Source of the DNA: Clostridium tagluense
GTDB taxonomy: Bacteria > Bacillota > Clostridia > Clostridiales > Clostridiaceae
Direction of reading: 5' to 3'
Assembly: GCF_003865095.1 (NCBI RefSeq)
Contig: NZ_BHYK01000015.1
Location: 50,915 to 114,914, forward strand
DNA length: 64,000 bases
Made by a program: the position numbers and the translations under genes
The notes under the pieces: model-generated
The model's input: only the letters and a program-made list of their open reading frames with translations
Database searches by the model: none
Told to the model about the DNA's origin: nothing
Part shown: piece after piece, positions 7,516 through 16,488 of the stretch
Layout: each line of letters starts with the position of its first letter
Position numbering within the stretch: position 1 is the stretch's first letter

Positions 7516-9003
7516 TTGAAACGCAATTTTAAAATATTTGTATTTTTACTATTTTCCTGTATTTTCATGGCTTTCACAAGTACAACTTTTTCCACTGAAA
7601 AGTATATTTTCTTATCTTCAAAACAAAATACTGATTCAAATAAAATGTGGACTATAAAATTTAACACCACCCTTGATAAAAAAACTATCACGGATGAAAA
7701 CATTTGGGTTTCTGATTCAAAAGGTAATAAGCTAGATACAGCGCTAGCTTTAGCCGAAAATTTGAAATCTGTAAAAATATCTCCACTTAAAAAGAGTTAT
7801 AATTTAAATGAAACCTACTTTTTAAATATAGAAAATGGTGTACAAGCATTAAACGGCAATAAATTATCATCGGCTGTTGCAATGCCTTTTACCATCCCTA
7901 GTTTTAAACTTGGAGATGAATTATTATTCACAAATCATAGTGAACTTATAGAGGGCAAAAAAATAGGATTTATTACAAATCAGACTGGAGTAAACAGTTC
8001 AGGTGAAAATATGATAACGCTACTAGCTAATTATAAAGGCGCAAAACTTACAGCTTTATATGGACCAGAGCACGGTATTGATGGTAAAGCTAAGGCTGGT
8101 GACGATGTAAAATCTTATATTCATCAAAGCTTAAATATTCCTGTTTATAGTCTTTATGGAGATACTAGAAAGCCTACTAAAGAAATGCTATCAAACATAG
8201 ATGTACTTATTTTTGATATTCAAGATATTGGCTCCCGGTCTTATACTTATATGTCAACATTAAACTATTGTATGCTAGCTGCTGCAGAGTATAATAAACC
8301 AATTATTGTTTTAGATAGGCCTAATCCATTAGGTGGTAAAATTGTTGATGGCCCAGTGCTTGAGGATAAATATAAAACCTTTGTTGGCGTAGATAATTTG
8401 CCCATATGCCATGGCATGACAGCTGGAGAGTTAGCTAATTTTTTCAATCGTAAAATTAGTGCTAATCTTACTGTTATACCTATGGAAGGCTATAGCAGAG
8501 ATATGATTTTTGAAGATACAAAATTAAAATGGGTTCAAAGTTCCCCATACATTCCAGATATTGCTTCAGTGTTTGGTTATTCTGCTACTAGTCTTGGATC
8601 CGAAACCTCTATTTTTCAAGACGATTCCTTTAAATGGGTAGGTGGTCCCGGTATAAACTCAGATAAGTACGCAAAGCTATTAAATGACGATAAACTACCT
8701 GGAGTAAAATTTATTGCTAAAAGTAGAGGCAGTTCTGGAGGTGTAAAACTTTTGATAACTGATTATCGCATGTTTAACCCAGCTAAAACAGGCATATACA
8801 CTCTTGCACGTGCACACTCATTAAATAATTTCAAAGTACCTAAAAGTAATGAAACCATTGTAATGTTTGATAAAATCATGGGCACAGATAAGATTGGGAT
8901 GTATTTAGAAAAAGGATACACGCCTCAGCAAATAGAAGCGACCTATAAAGCGGATTTGGAACAATTTAAGAAAGAGAGACAAAAATATTTAATTTACGAA
9001 TAA
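7516..9003 (+). CDS. namZ: Exo-beta-N-acetylmuramidase NamZ (DUF1343) with N-terminal Ig-like domain
   Basis: Secreted protein of 495 residues. A signal peptide (MKRNFKIFVFLLFSCIFMAFTS) is followed by an SbsA/CopC-like Ig domain at about residues 40-130 (WTIKFNTTLDKKTITDENIWV ... FTIPS). The NamZ/YbbC domain then runs to the end, with family blocks IGFITNQTGVNSSG, LTALYGPEHGIDG, LIFDIQDIGSRSYTYMSTL, VLDRPNPLGG and LPICHGMTAGELA. Known NamZ enzymes remove terminal MurNAc from peptidoglycan fragments. The Ig domain is an addition relative to B. subtilis YbbC (from memory). The start is TTG with AAGGGGGG upstream. Placement right after oppABCDF and the presence of murQ-nagAB near 53-55 kb point to wall salvage. 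Confidence 0.9.
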   Translation: MKRNFKIFVFLLFSCIFMAFTSTTFSTEKYIFLSSKQNTDSNKMWTIKFNTTLDKKTITDENIWVSDSKGNKLDTALALAENLKSVKISPLKKSYNLNETYFLNIENGVQALNGNKLSSAVAMPFTIPSFKLGDELLFTNHSELIEGKKIGFITNQTGVNSSGENMITLLANYKGAKLTALYGPEHGIDGKAKAGDDVKSYIHQSLNIPVYSLYGDTRKPTKEMLSNIDVLIFDIQDIGSRSYTYMSTLNYCMLAAAEYNKPIIVLDRPNPLGGKIVDGPVLEDKYKTFVGVDNLPICHGMTAGELANFFNRKISANLTVIPMEGYSRDMIFEDTKLKWVQSSPYIPDIASVFGYSATSLGSETSIFQDDSFKWVGGPGINSDKYAKLLNDDKLPGVKFIAKSRGSSGGVKLLITDYRMFNPAKTGIYTLARAHSLNNFKVPKSNETIVMFDKIMGTDKIGMYLEKGYTPQQIEATYKADLEQFKKERQKYLIYE

Positions 9004-9028
9004 ATCCGAAGTTAACGCTTTTTTCTTG

Positions 9029-9241
9029 GATTATGCTATAACAAAAAGTATATATTGCTGGAATGCTCTCACGTCGCTAAGTAATTCTAAAATTTATTTT
9101 ATTTACAGCTACTAAAAAGTGCAAACTCGCTATCGCTCAGACATGCATTTTTCTTTACGCACCTGCAAATAAAATAAATTGTGAATTACTAAGGCTTGTT
9201 CGAATGCATTCTGCGCAATATATACTTTTGTTAGCATAATC
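9029..9241. repeat. 213-bp imperfect palindrome (MITE-like or structured RNA element)
   Basis: Left end GATTATGCTATAACAAAAAG and right end CTTTTGTTAGCATAATC are inverted copies. The pairing continues inward through AGTATATATTG/CAATATATACT, GGAATGC/GCATTC, AAGTAATTC...AATTTATTTTATTT and AAATAAAATAAATT...GAATTACTAAG, to a core around 9110-9155. Nearly the whole element can fold into one long hairpin. It has no credible coding frame and fills most of the gap between namZ and the next gene. I see no clear target-site duplication. Confidence 0.75.
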
Positions 9242-9575
9242 TAATAAAAAAATAGTTAATTCACAATAAAAGATTAATGTGACATGACATAAACCTAAGC
9301 CTAACCTACTATCAAACCCTCTGCATTTATCATAGGATATATAGGATTTAGAATTAATCAGTCCCATTTATCACTCTTTTTCATATGATATTTTAAATAG
9401 CTTTAATGTTATTAAGAATTATTTTCTGAGTAAAATCATATTTTTACCAAGTTCTACAAATTGCATATATGAGAAACATATGTTATACTAATTAAAATTT
9501 TGTAGTATATAAATACTTTTACCACAATAGCTTTCTTTGTTTGTACTGATGTAATAATTTCTGGGAGGGATCTCT

Positions 9576-10157
9576 ATGGAAAATAATCTTAAAGATAATT
9601 TAAGGAAAAATATGCTTAAAGAAAGAAAAAGCATGAAAACAGAGACTGTAAGTGCTTTTAGCCATATAATTATGGACACAATTATAAAATTACCTGAATT
9701 TTTAAATTGCAAAAATATCATGTTATACTTAAGTTTTAATAATGAAGTTGATACATATGCTCTTGCTAAGTGGTGTTTAGATAACGGTAAAAAAGTAATT
9801 GTACCTTATTGTATAAAAGAAACACGAGAAATTATACCTTTTGAAATAAATAATCTTACAAATGATCTTACTAAATCTTCTTTTGGTATTATGGAACCCA
9901 AACATGATATATTAAAAAAAGCTAATACTTGCGATATAGATTTAATAATAGTTCCTGGCGTAGTATTTGATAAGCATGGAAATAGGATAGGCTTTGGTGC
10001 AGGTTATTACGATAGATTTTTACCTAAAAGAGTAAAAAATACTCCTACTATAGGTATAGCCTTTGACTATCAAGTAATTAGTAAAATCCCCACTGGTACT
10101 TATGATGTGCCTTTAGATTTCATAATCACGGAAAAAAGAATAATATTTCCTGATTAA
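9576..10157 (+). CDS. 5-formyltetrahydrofolate cyclo-ligase
   Basis: Cytosolic enzyme of 193 residues, usual length for the 5-FTHF cyclo-ligase (MTHFS) family, which converts 5-formyl-THF plus ATP to 5,10-methenyl-THF. Visible features are the basic N-terminus (RKNMLKERKSM), LYLSFNNEVDTYALAKWCLDNGKKVIVPY, LIIVPGVVFDKHGNRIGFGAGYYDRFL with the ATP/Mg-binding GxGxGYYDR block, and the C-terminal DVPLDFIITEKRII. GGGAGGG ribosome site 8 nt before the ATG. Stands alone ahead of a HAD hydrolase gene on the same strand. Confidence 0.93.
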   Translation: MENNLKDNLRKNMLKERKSMKTETVSAFSHIIMDTIIKLPEFLNCKNIMLYLSFNNEVDTYALAKWCLDNGKKVIVPYCIKETREIIPFEINNLTNDLTKSSFGIMEPKHDILKKANTCDIDLIIVPGVVFDKHGNRIGFGAGYYDRFLPKRVKNTPTIGIAFDYQVISKIPTGTYDVPLDFIITEKRIIFPD

Positions 10158-10225
10158 GTCCTTATACCTTTTTATAATTAAACAATTACAGAAACAAAAT
10201 TATACTAGTATTGGAGGTGACCCCT

Positions 10226-10954
10226 TTGGAAAAAAGAATAGCTGCTTTCTTTGATATTGACGGTACTCTCTATAGGGAAGGTTTAATAACAGAGGTATTT
10301 AAAAAATTAATAAAAAGCGAACTAATAGAAAATGATAAATGGTACAAAGAGGTAAAACCATTTTATGTTAAATGGGACAAGAGAATAGGAAATTATGATA
10401 ATTACCTACTTAAGATGGCTGATATTTACAGTGAAGCCATAATTGGCCTTCACAGGACTCAAATTGAGTTTATTGCTAGCCAAATTATAAAGCAAAAGGG
10501 AGATAGAGTATATACCTATACTCGTGATAGAATTAAATGGCATAAAGATCAGGGTCATTTAATTATTACTATATCAGGTAGCCCCATTGAACTTGTACGT
10601 GAAATGTCTATAAAATACGGTTTTGATGATTATATAGGAACAAAGTATATATTAAATGAAAATGATGTTTACACTGGTAAAATTATTCCTATGTGGGATA
10701 GTGCTAGTAAACAAACTGCCATAGAAACTTTCGTTTCTAAATATGATATTGATTTGCAGCAAAGTTATGCTTATGGAGATACTTCTGGGGACTACACTAT
10801 GTTAAAGTCAATTAGTAACCCCACAGCAATAAACCCTACTAAAGAACTGCTACTAATGATTTTAAACGATGATGAATTAAAAGAAAAAATAAATATAATG
10901 ATTGAAAGAAAAGATGTGGTATATAAGCTGCGCCCAGAACACATAGACATATAA
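10226..10954 (+). CDS. HAD-IB family hydrolase (SerB-like phosphatase)
   Basis: A 242-residue HAD phosphatase. Motif I is FFDIDGTLYREG near the N-terminus, motif II ITISGSP, the motif III lysine lies in the following region, and motif IV is AYGDTSGDYTML. The all-helical cap sits between motifs I and II (residues about 20-105), which fits the SerB-like HAD-IB subfamily. Substrate unknown. I set the start at the TTG at 10226 because GGAGGTGAC lies 6 nt before it; an earlier in-frame TTG at 10211 overlaps that ribosome site. A terminator follows. Confidence 0.85.
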   Translation: MEKRIAAFFDIDGTLYREGLITEVFKKLIKSELIENDKWYKEVKPFYVKWDKRIGNYDNYLLKMADIYSEAIIGLHRTQIEFIASQIIKQKGDRVYTYTRDRIKWHKDQGHLIITISGSPIELVREMSIKYGFDDYIGTKYILNENDVYTGKIIPMWDSASKQTAIETFVSKYDIDLQQSYAYGDTSGDYTMLKSISNPTAINPTKELLLMILNDDELKEKINIMIERKDVVYKLRPEHIDI

Positions 10955-10970
10955 TATCTTTGTTTTTTCT

Positions 10971-11008
10971 AAAAAACTACTATAATAATATTATATAGTA
11001 GTTTTTTA
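10971..11008 (+). terminator. Terminator after the HAD hydrolase gene
   Basis: AAAAAACTACTATA and its complement ending in GTAGTTTTTT form a stem with a short AT loop, ending in a T run. It can work in both directions and also lies downstream of the minus-strand membrane protein gene. Confidence 0.8.
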
Positions 11009-11092
11009 ATTAGAATTATCATAACATATTTTGTTTTGAAAGGTGCTCTCTAATGTTAAGAGATTTATTATGATCATAATTTAATATTTGCT

Positions 11093-11395
11093 TTACTTGT
11101 TCTTCTTTGAAAATCTTTTTTTTGATATAAGTGAATATCCAATCCATATTATAAATAAACTCCCAATGGTTATATTTGTTATAATGGCTTTTAATGCTGG
11201 CATACCTTGTGCTAGAAAGGTTCCAATTAGGATTAACCCTCCCATTAAAATTAAAATAAACTTGTTTAGTTTTATATATTCCGCTTTGTTTTCGCCGCTA
11301 TAATTTTTACCTTGCTTCTTCTCAAAATTTAAGCCAGAAACAACAGCGGAAGCTCCCATCATAACAAATATAATAGTAAAAATACTATCGCCCAT
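11093..11395 (-). CDS. Small membrane protein, 100 residues
   Basis: Three hydrophobic segments are visible: IFTIIFVMMGASAVVSGL, FILILMGGLILIGTFLAQG and ITNITIGSLFIIWIGYSLI. The tail is basic (SKKRFSKKNK). A polar loop (EKKQGKNYSGENKAEYIKLNK) separates helices 1 and 2. A GGGGG ribosome site lies upstream of the ATG. The family resembles small DUF3784-type membrane proteins, but I cannot assign it. It follows the CobW-type gene on the same strand, and a hexamer repeat lies just before its ribosome site. Confidence 0.7.
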   Translation of the reverse strand: MGDSIFTIIFVMMGASAVVSGLNFEKKQGKNYSGENKAEYIKLNKFILILMGGLILIGTFLAQGMPALKAIITNITIGSLFIIWIGYSLISKKRFSKKNK

Positions 11396-11416
11396 TACTA
11401 ATACCCCCTATGCTAC

Positions 11417-11447
11417 CTAACTAATACTAATACTAATACTAATACTA
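11417..11447. repeat. Hexanucleotide tandem repeat (CTAATA)n
   Basis: Four uninterrupted CTAATA units (11421-11444) with partial units on each side lie just upstream of the ribosome site of the small membrane protein gene. Copy-number changes here would alter promoter or leader spacing without touching coding sequence. Confidence 0.85.
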
Positions 11448-11484
11448 AAAATATTATATCATAAACATATCTGCATATTATCAA

Positions 11485-12399
11485 TTATCTAAGCTTCATT
11501 TCTTGCCCTGTAATTGTCTTCCAATTATCTATAATTGGTTTTATAATATTAGGTCCTATCTTTGATATGAAAACTAATTTGGATTCTGATTCTCCTAAGG
11601 TCAATAATTTATAATCAATTTTTCTATTAACTACATCTACTTGATTCCATCCATCCTCTAATTTGAAAAACCCTTTAATTCTATAGCTACTTTCTGAAAC
11701 ACTGTTTAGAAATTCAGTTAGCTCTTCTTTAGTTACTTGTCCATTAAAAGTTAAATTTAAACTTTTAGGTTTGCTTTCAGGAGTATTAGTAGTTTCTTCA
11801 TCTTCGGTCCATTGATTTTTCATTAAATCATGGCTTAAGAAATCATATCTAAGTTCACCAAAGCTACATTCCTTAATTTCCACTTTAGAATTAATATCTA
11901 TAATTTTATTTTTAATTTGGGAAAGTGTTTTTTCGTTAACTAAATCTATTTTATTAATTACAACCAAGTGACAGTGTTTAAGCTGTCTTTCTACTGTTTC
12001 CAAATCTTCTATTTGATCTAGAAAGTGCAGAGCATCCACAAGGCATATGGCTCCTTTATACTCATAAACGTTGCCCACTGCAACCTCTACCCCACTTAAT
12101 ACATCCCCAATATTAGATGGATCTGCAAGTCCAGAACTTTCTACAAATAAATATTTTAATGAACCTTTTGACATTTCAACCATAGCATGAGCAAAAGATA
12201 ATTTCAGGCAAGAACAAAATATAGACCCTTTGTTAATTTCAATTAACTCCACGCCTTCTTTTTTGATAATTTGTCTATCTATACCTATTTTTCCAAATTC
12301 ATTCATTATCACTCCGACTTTTTCCTCTGATAAATTATTAAGTATATTTGTTAGTAATGTTGTCTTACCTGAACCCAAGAAACCCGTTAATAAATACAA
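11485..12399 (-). CDS. CobW/G3E-family GTPase (putative metallochaperone)
   Basis: G3E GTPase of about 304 residues. Walker A is GFLGSGKTT at the N-terminus, then IMNEFGKIGIDRQ, the family cysteine motif in the form FCSCLK, the G3-like FVESSGLADPSN, and NKIDLV (G4). The C-terminal half carries the CobW_C-like region. Such proteins insert or allocate metals (Zn, Co, Ni, Fe); the metal here is unknown. The 5' end is unusual. The frame opens only at a TTG at 12397-12399 with no ribosome site. A well-placed TTG (12420-12422, after GAGGGAGA) is out of frame because of three AAAAT units. Removing one unit restores MENKINLYLLTG. Function call good; start doubtful. Confidence 0.8.
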   Translation of the reverse strand: MYLLTGFLGSGKTTLLTNILNNLSEEKVGVIMNEFGKIGIDRQIIKKEGVELIEINKGSIFCSCLKLSFAHAMVEMSKGSLKYLFVESSGLADPSNIGDVLSGVEVAVGNVYEYKGAICLVDALHFLDQIEDLETVERQLKHCHLVVINKIDLVNEKTLSQIKNKIIDINSKVEIKECSFGELRYDFLSHDLMKNQWTEDEETTNTPESKPKSLNLTFNGQVTKEELTEFLNSVSESSYRIKGFFKLEDGWNQVDVVNRKIDYKLLTLGESESKLVFISKIGPNIIKPIIDNWKTITGQEMKLR

Positions 12400-12422
12400 A
12401 TTTATTTTATTTTATTTTCCAA
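12400..12422 (-). repeat. AAAAT pentanucleotide tract at the CobW gene start
   Basis: On the minus strand the sequence reads TTGG, then AAAAT three times, then AAAT and TTG. Two units place the upstream TTG in frame with the CobW protein; three units do not. This is a classic slippage geometry. Confidence 0.65.
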
Positions 12423-12625
12423 TTGTCTCCCTCTTTTCTAATAATTAAAATCTATTATAAATTCGCTTTTTATCTTATAACGTGAAATTTAAATATGTAT
12501 ATAGTTAAATTATAAATTTATAAGGTATAAAGGTCAATAAGAAACTAGCAAATTGTGTAATATACGTTATGTCTATTTTACATTAATTACATATCTTATA
12601 TATTAAGGAAGGTACTTTCTAATTT

Positions 12626-12670
12626 ATAAAAAAAGGAGAATTTAATATAGTTACCCACATTAAACTCTCC
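12626..12670 (-). terminator. Terminator of the riboflavin operon
   Basis: On the minus strand GGAGAGTTTAAT and ATTAAATTCTCC form a 12-nt stem with one mismatch around a 12-nt loop, followed by TTTTTT. It lies about 30 nt after the ribH stop. Confidence 0.9.
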
Positions 12671-12701
12671 AATATTTATTTCATTTTTAAAATTACAAAT
12701 A

Positions 12702-13163
12702 CTAAATTTCTTTTAATAGATTTGCCATTTCTATTGCAGATACTGCAGCATCATAGCCCTTGTTACCAGCTTTAGTCCCTGCTCTTTCAATTGCTTGCTC
12801 AATATTCTCAGTAGTAAGCACCCCGAAAATAACTGGAACTCCTGTTTCTAAGGATACAGATGCAATTCCTTTAGTAACCTCACCAGATACATATTCATAA
12901 TGAGATGTAGCCCCTCTAATAACTGCTCCTAAACATATTACCCCATCATACTTGCCAGATTTTGCCATCTTCTTTGCAACTAATGGTATCTCAAATGCCC
13001 CTGGCACCCATGCAATTTCAATGTTATCTTCTTCCACACCGTGACGTTTTAGACCATCTAGTGCTCCTGATAATAATTTACCACCTATAAACTCATTAAA
13101 TCTAGCTACTATAATTCCGAATTTTAAACCCTCTGCTATTAATTTACCTTCATATGTTTTCAT
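12702..13163 (-). CDS. ribH: 6,7-dimethyl-8-ribityllumazine synthase
   Basis: Lumazine synthase, 153 residues, normal length. It condenses 5-amino-6-ribitylaminouracil with dihydroxybutanone phosphate. Visible motifs are [53 protein letters not shown] and the C-terminal [18 protein letters not shown]. Last gene of the ribD-ribE-ribBA-ribH operon, 45 nt after ribBA, with AGGAGG before the ATG and a terminator after it. Regulated with the operon by the FMN riboswitch at 16489-16593. Confidence 0.96.
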   Translation of the reverse strand: MKTYEGKLIAEGLKFGIIVARFNEFIGGKLLSGALDGLKRHGVEEDNIEIAWVPGAFEIPLVAKKMAKSGKYDGVICLGAVIRGATSHYEYVSGEVTKGIASVSLETGVPVIFGVLTTENIEQAIERAGTKAGNKGYDAAVSAIEMANLLKEI

Positions 13164-13208
13164 GTTAATTCCTCCTATTAATTTATGATATTTTAGCTTT
13201 TAATATAT

Positions 13209-14411
13209 TTATTTTAATTTAAGTAAATGGCCCATTTTTTTCTTTTTAGTTTCTAAATAAAACTTATTTCTTTCATTATGATTCATCTCTATAGCTACTC
13301 TTTCAACTATATCAATACCATAACCTGAAATACCTGTTATTTTTTTAGGATTGTTAGTCATCATTCTAATCTTTTTAGCTCCCAGCAGTTCTAATATCTG
13401 AGCCCCTATACCATAATCTCTCATATCTACCGGAAATCCTAAAGCTACATTTGCTTCCGCTGTGTCCATGCCTTTATCTTGAAGATTATAAGCCTTTAGC
13501 TTATTAATTAATCCTATTCCTCGACCTTCCTGCCTCATGTAAACCAAAATTCCACACTCTTCTTTTGATATCGCTTTCATGGCTGCATCATATTGCTGCC
13601 CACAATCACATCTCATAGACCCCAATGCATCTCCAGTAAGGCACTCAGAATGCACCCTGACAAGAACAGGCTTACTACTGTCTATTTTTCCTTTGACTAA
13701 TGCTACATGATGTTCTCCATTTATCTTATTAACAAATCCATAGATTTTAAATTCTCCATACCTAGTTGGCATTTCAGCTTCTGTAACCATTTCTACCAGA
13801 CATTCAGTTTTTCTTCTATATGCAATTAAATCTACTATAGTAATTATTTTTAAATCATGCACTTTAACATATTCCATAAGTTCAGGGACCCTAGCCATGG
13901 ATCCATCTTCATTCATAATTTCGCAAATTACCCCTGCAGGATATAATCCTGAAAGCCTTGCCATATCAACTGCAGCTTCTGTATGTCCAGCCCTTTTTAA
14001 CACTCCACCCTCTCTTGCAGCTAGTGGAAATACGTGACCCGGTCTATTAAAATCCTTTGAAGAAGCCTGAGGATCTATCACTTTTAATATAGTGGTTGCT
14101 CTTTCTGCTGCTGATATTCCTGTAGTAGTATCGATGGCATCAATAGAGACTGTAAACGCTGTTCCATGAACATCAGTATTGTTTGTCACCATCTGCTTTA
14201 TATTTAATTTATCTAATCTTTCTTTAGTTGTAGGCATGCATATAAGTCCACGGGCATAAGTAGCCATAAAATTTATATTTTCCTTAGTAGCTTTTTGTGC
14301 AGCTATTATTATATCTCCTTCATTTTCCCTATCTTCGTCATCTACTACCACAATCATTTTTCCATTTTTAACATCTTCTAGTGCTTCTTCAATAGTATTA
14401 AATTTAAACAT
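13209..14411 (-). CDS. ribBA: Bifunctional 3,4-dihydroxy-2-butanone-4-phosphate synthase / GTP cyclohydrolase II
   Basis: RibBA fusion of 400 residues. The N-terminal half (about 1-200) is DHBP synthase, with [17 protein letters not shown] and [28 protein letters not shown]. The C-terminal half is GTP cyclohydrolase II, with the zinc site [17 protein letters not shown] and the catalytic/GTP region [11 protein letters not shown] and AHNPDK-like MTNNPKKI. It supplies both committed precursors of riboflavin. GGGGTG ribosome site before the ATG. Third gene of the operon. Confidence 0.96.
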   Translation of the reverse strand: MFKFNTIEEALEDVKNGKMIVVVDDEDRENEGDIIIAAQKATKENINFMATYARGLICMPTTKERLDKLNIKQMVTNNTDVHGTAFTVSIDAIDTTTGISAAERATTILKVIDPQASSKDFNRPGHVFPLAAREGGVLKRAGHTEAAVDMARLSGLYPAGVICEIMNEDGSMARVPELMEYVKVHDLKIITIVDLIAYRRKTECLVEMVTEAEMPTRYGEFKIYGFVNKINGEHHVALVKGKIDSSKPVLVRVHSECLTGDALGSMRCDCGQQYDAAMKAISKEECGILVYMRQEGRGIGLINKLKAYNLQDKGMDTAEANVALGFPVDMRDYGIGAQILELLGAKKIRMMTNNPKKITGISGYGIDIVERVAIEMNHNERNKFYLETKKKKMGHLLKLK

Positions 14412-14460
14412 CTTTACACCCCTTAATTTTTATTATTACTTTATACTGTGAAACGATTTA

Positions 14461-15108
14461 TTAAAATCCATGCTCTATAAGAAAATCCCTACTAATAGCT
14501 TTCTTTTCTTTTGGAGCTTCACCATATTTCAATAGTTTTTCAATATACTTTGACATAATATCACTTTCAAGATTAACCACATCACCTATCTTGTTGTTTA
14601 ATAAAGTAGTTTCACCTTTTGTATGAGGTATAATTGATACTTTGAATTTTTGGGCGTCCACATATGCAACAGTTAAACTAATTCCGTCTATGGCTATTGA
14701 ACCTTTATGTACAATATACTTTAATATATACGCTGTAGTTTCTATAGCCACCCAAGTGGCATTGTCTTCTTTATAAATATCTAGAATAGTTCCTATTCCA
14801 TCGATATGTCCACTTACTATATGACCCCCTAGTCTATCACTAGCTCTAAGTGCTCTTTCTAAATTAACAAGGGAGCCCGGTTTTAATTTCCCTAAATTAC
14901 TACTTCTAATAGTTTCAGCCATAACATCTACACTAAAGCTACTTTTATTAAATTCTGTTACAGTAAGACACACTCCATTGGTATTAATGCTATCTCCAAT
15001 ATTTGTGCCTTCTAAAATTTTTGTGGCTTTTATGGTTATTCTTGCAGACCTGGCACCTTTTCCTATGGATAGTATCTCACCAATTTCCTCAATCAAACCT
15101 GTAAACAT
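14461..15108 (-). CDS. ribE: Riboflavin synthase, alpha type
   Basis: Riboflavin synthase of 215 residues, which dismutates two lumazine molecules into riboflavin. It consists of two lumazine-binding repeats: MFTGLIEEIGEI ... NGVCLTVTEF (about 1-97) and GGHIVSGHIDGIGTI ... DGISLTVAYV (about 98-195). Both repeats keep the G(I/V)xLTV core. Starts 24 nt after ribD with AAGGATG upstream. The same gene is called ribE or ribC depending on the organism. Confidence 0.95.
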   Translation of the reverse strand: MFTGLIEEIGEILSIGKGARSARITIKATKILEGTNIGDSINTNGVCLTVTEFNKSSFSVDVMAETIRSSNLGKLKPGSLVNLERALRASDRLGGHIVSGHIDGIGTILDIYKEDNATWVAIETTAYILKYIVHKGSIAIDGISLTVAYVDAQKFKVSIIPHTKGETTLLNNKIGDVVNLESDIMSKYIEKLLKYGEAPKEKKAISRDFLIEHGF

Positions 15109-15132
15109 CTATTCACATCCTTTATAATAACT

Positions 15133-16230
15133 TTAAACTTTCACTACATAAGCCTCAATCATAATGTCCTCATCAAATCTAGTTACTTCGGCATCACAAA
15201 GCATAATAGAATCTTTCACCTGTTCTACGCCCTTGCCACCTACTGATGTTTTACCAGAAGTCCCTCCAAATATTTTGGGAGAAATAAACGTTATAACTTT
15301 ATCCACGATGCCTTCCTCCATTGCAGAATAATTTAAAGTACTTCCACCTTCGAGTAGAATACTATCTATTCCCATTTCACCTAGCACTATCATTAAATAC
15401 TTCAAATCTACCAAATTATTTTTACTAGGAGTTACAATAACCTCTGCGCCCTTTTGTTTTATAGCTTCGATTTTACCCTTATTCGCAAATTCTGTTGTAA
15501 CTATAATGGTTTTTGTTTTTTCATCACATTGTAATACCTTTGCCTCTAATGGTATTCTTGCCTTACTGTCTATAACTATTCTTGTGGGGTTTAGGCTAAG
15601 CAAACCATCTCTTCTTGTAGTAAGCTCTGGGTCATCCGTAAGGATTGTTCCAATCCCCACCATAATTCCAGATACCATTTGCCTTAATTCATGCACATAG
15701 GCTCTAGACTTTTCATTACTTATCCACTTTGAATCCCCACTAGACGTGGCTATTTTTCCATCTAGAGTCATAGCAGTTTTCATTATACAAAAGGGTTGTT
15801 TCGAACTTATGTACTTTATAAAAATTTCATTTGTTTTCATTATTTCTTTTTCCATTATGCCAGTAGTCACTTCTATACCGCTACTTCTAAGGATTTCTAT
15901 ACCTTTGCCTGCCACCAGTGGATTTGGGTCTATCATTCCAATTACCACTTTAGATATTTTGTTTTTCACTATAGCATCAGCACAAGGTGGTGTTTTACCA
16001 TAATGAGAACAAGGCTCCAAAGTTACGTACATTGTTGCACCTTCTACGTCTTCCTTTGAATTTTTAAAAGCATTTACTTCTGCATGTGCTCCGCCAAAAT
16101 ATTCATGATATCCTCCACCGATTATTTTATTGTCTTTTACAATAATAGCACCCACTAGTGGGTTGGGATTTACAAAACCAACTGCTCTTTTAGATAATTC
16201 AAGTGCTCTATTCATATAATAATTGTCCAA
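15133..16230 (-). CDS. ribD: Bifunctional diaminohydroxyphosphoribosylaminopyrimidine deaminase / uracil reductase
   Basis: RibD, 365 residues from the chosen start. The N-terminal deaminase has the zinc site HAEVNAF ... PCSHYGKTPPCADA. The C-terminal reductase has MTLDGKIATSSGDSKWIS, GIGTILTDDPELTTR and LLEGGSTLN. It makes the second and third steps of riboflavin synthesis. I chose the TTG at 16228-16230 because GGGGTGG lies 5-6 nt before it and the protein then begins MDNYYMNRALELSKRAVG. An in-frame ATG 75 nt earlier has no ribosome site. First gene of the operon, behind the FMN riboswitch. Confidence 0.94.
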   Translation of the reverse strand: MDNYYMNRALELSKRAVGFVNPNPLVGAIIVKDNKIIGGGYHEYFGGAHAEVNAFKNSKEDVEGATMYVTLEPCSHYGKTPPCADAIVKNKISKVVIGMIDPNPLVAGKGIEILRSSGIEVTTGIMEKEIMKTNEIFIKYISSKQPFCIMKTAMTLDGKIATSSGDSKWISNEKSRAYVHELRQMVSGIMVGIGTILTDDPELTTRRDGLLSLNPTRIVIDSKARIPLEAKVLQCDEKTKTIIVTTEFANKGKIEAIKQKGAEVIVTPSKNNLVDLKYLMIVLGEMGIDSILLEGGSTLNYSAMEEGIVDKVITFISPKIFGGTSGKTSVGGKGVEQVKDSIMLCDAEVTRFDEDIMIEAYVVKV

Positions 16231-16360
16231 TATACCACCCCTAATTCTATAATTGTAGTGCAATTTTTGCTGGGTATCTCTTTTCTTAGTATGCATAATT
16301 TTCAAGAAATAAAATCATATAAATTAATGGCTTGTTATTTGTTTTAATATGCCCAAATTA

Positions 16361-16393
16361 ATAAAAGCCCTGAAAACAATGTTTTCAGGGCTT
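16361..16393 (-). terminator. Terminator of the FMN riboswitch expression platform
   Basis: Perfect 13-bp arms AAGCCCTGAAAAC and GTTTTCAGGGCTT with a 3-nt loop, followed on the minus strand by TTATT. It lies between the FMN aptamer and ribD, the usual place for the transcription attenuator. Confidence 0.85.
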
Positions 16394-16488
16394 AATAAGC
16401 TTAATATATTTAATATCAAAATACAAAAGCATCTTCACAACTATTTTCATAGTTAATAAATAAAACTCTCTTATATCTATCATTACTC

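Noticed and set aside
9155..9367. Minus-strand frame of 70 codons with a faint histidine-kinase-like GLGLC stretch
   Set aside because: It overlaps the palindromic repeat, has no ribosome site, and the similarity is too short to support a gene.
11088..11303. Plus-strand hydrophobic frame opposite the small membrane protein
   Set aside because: The minus-strand frame has the ribosome site and regular helices; this one is its shadow.
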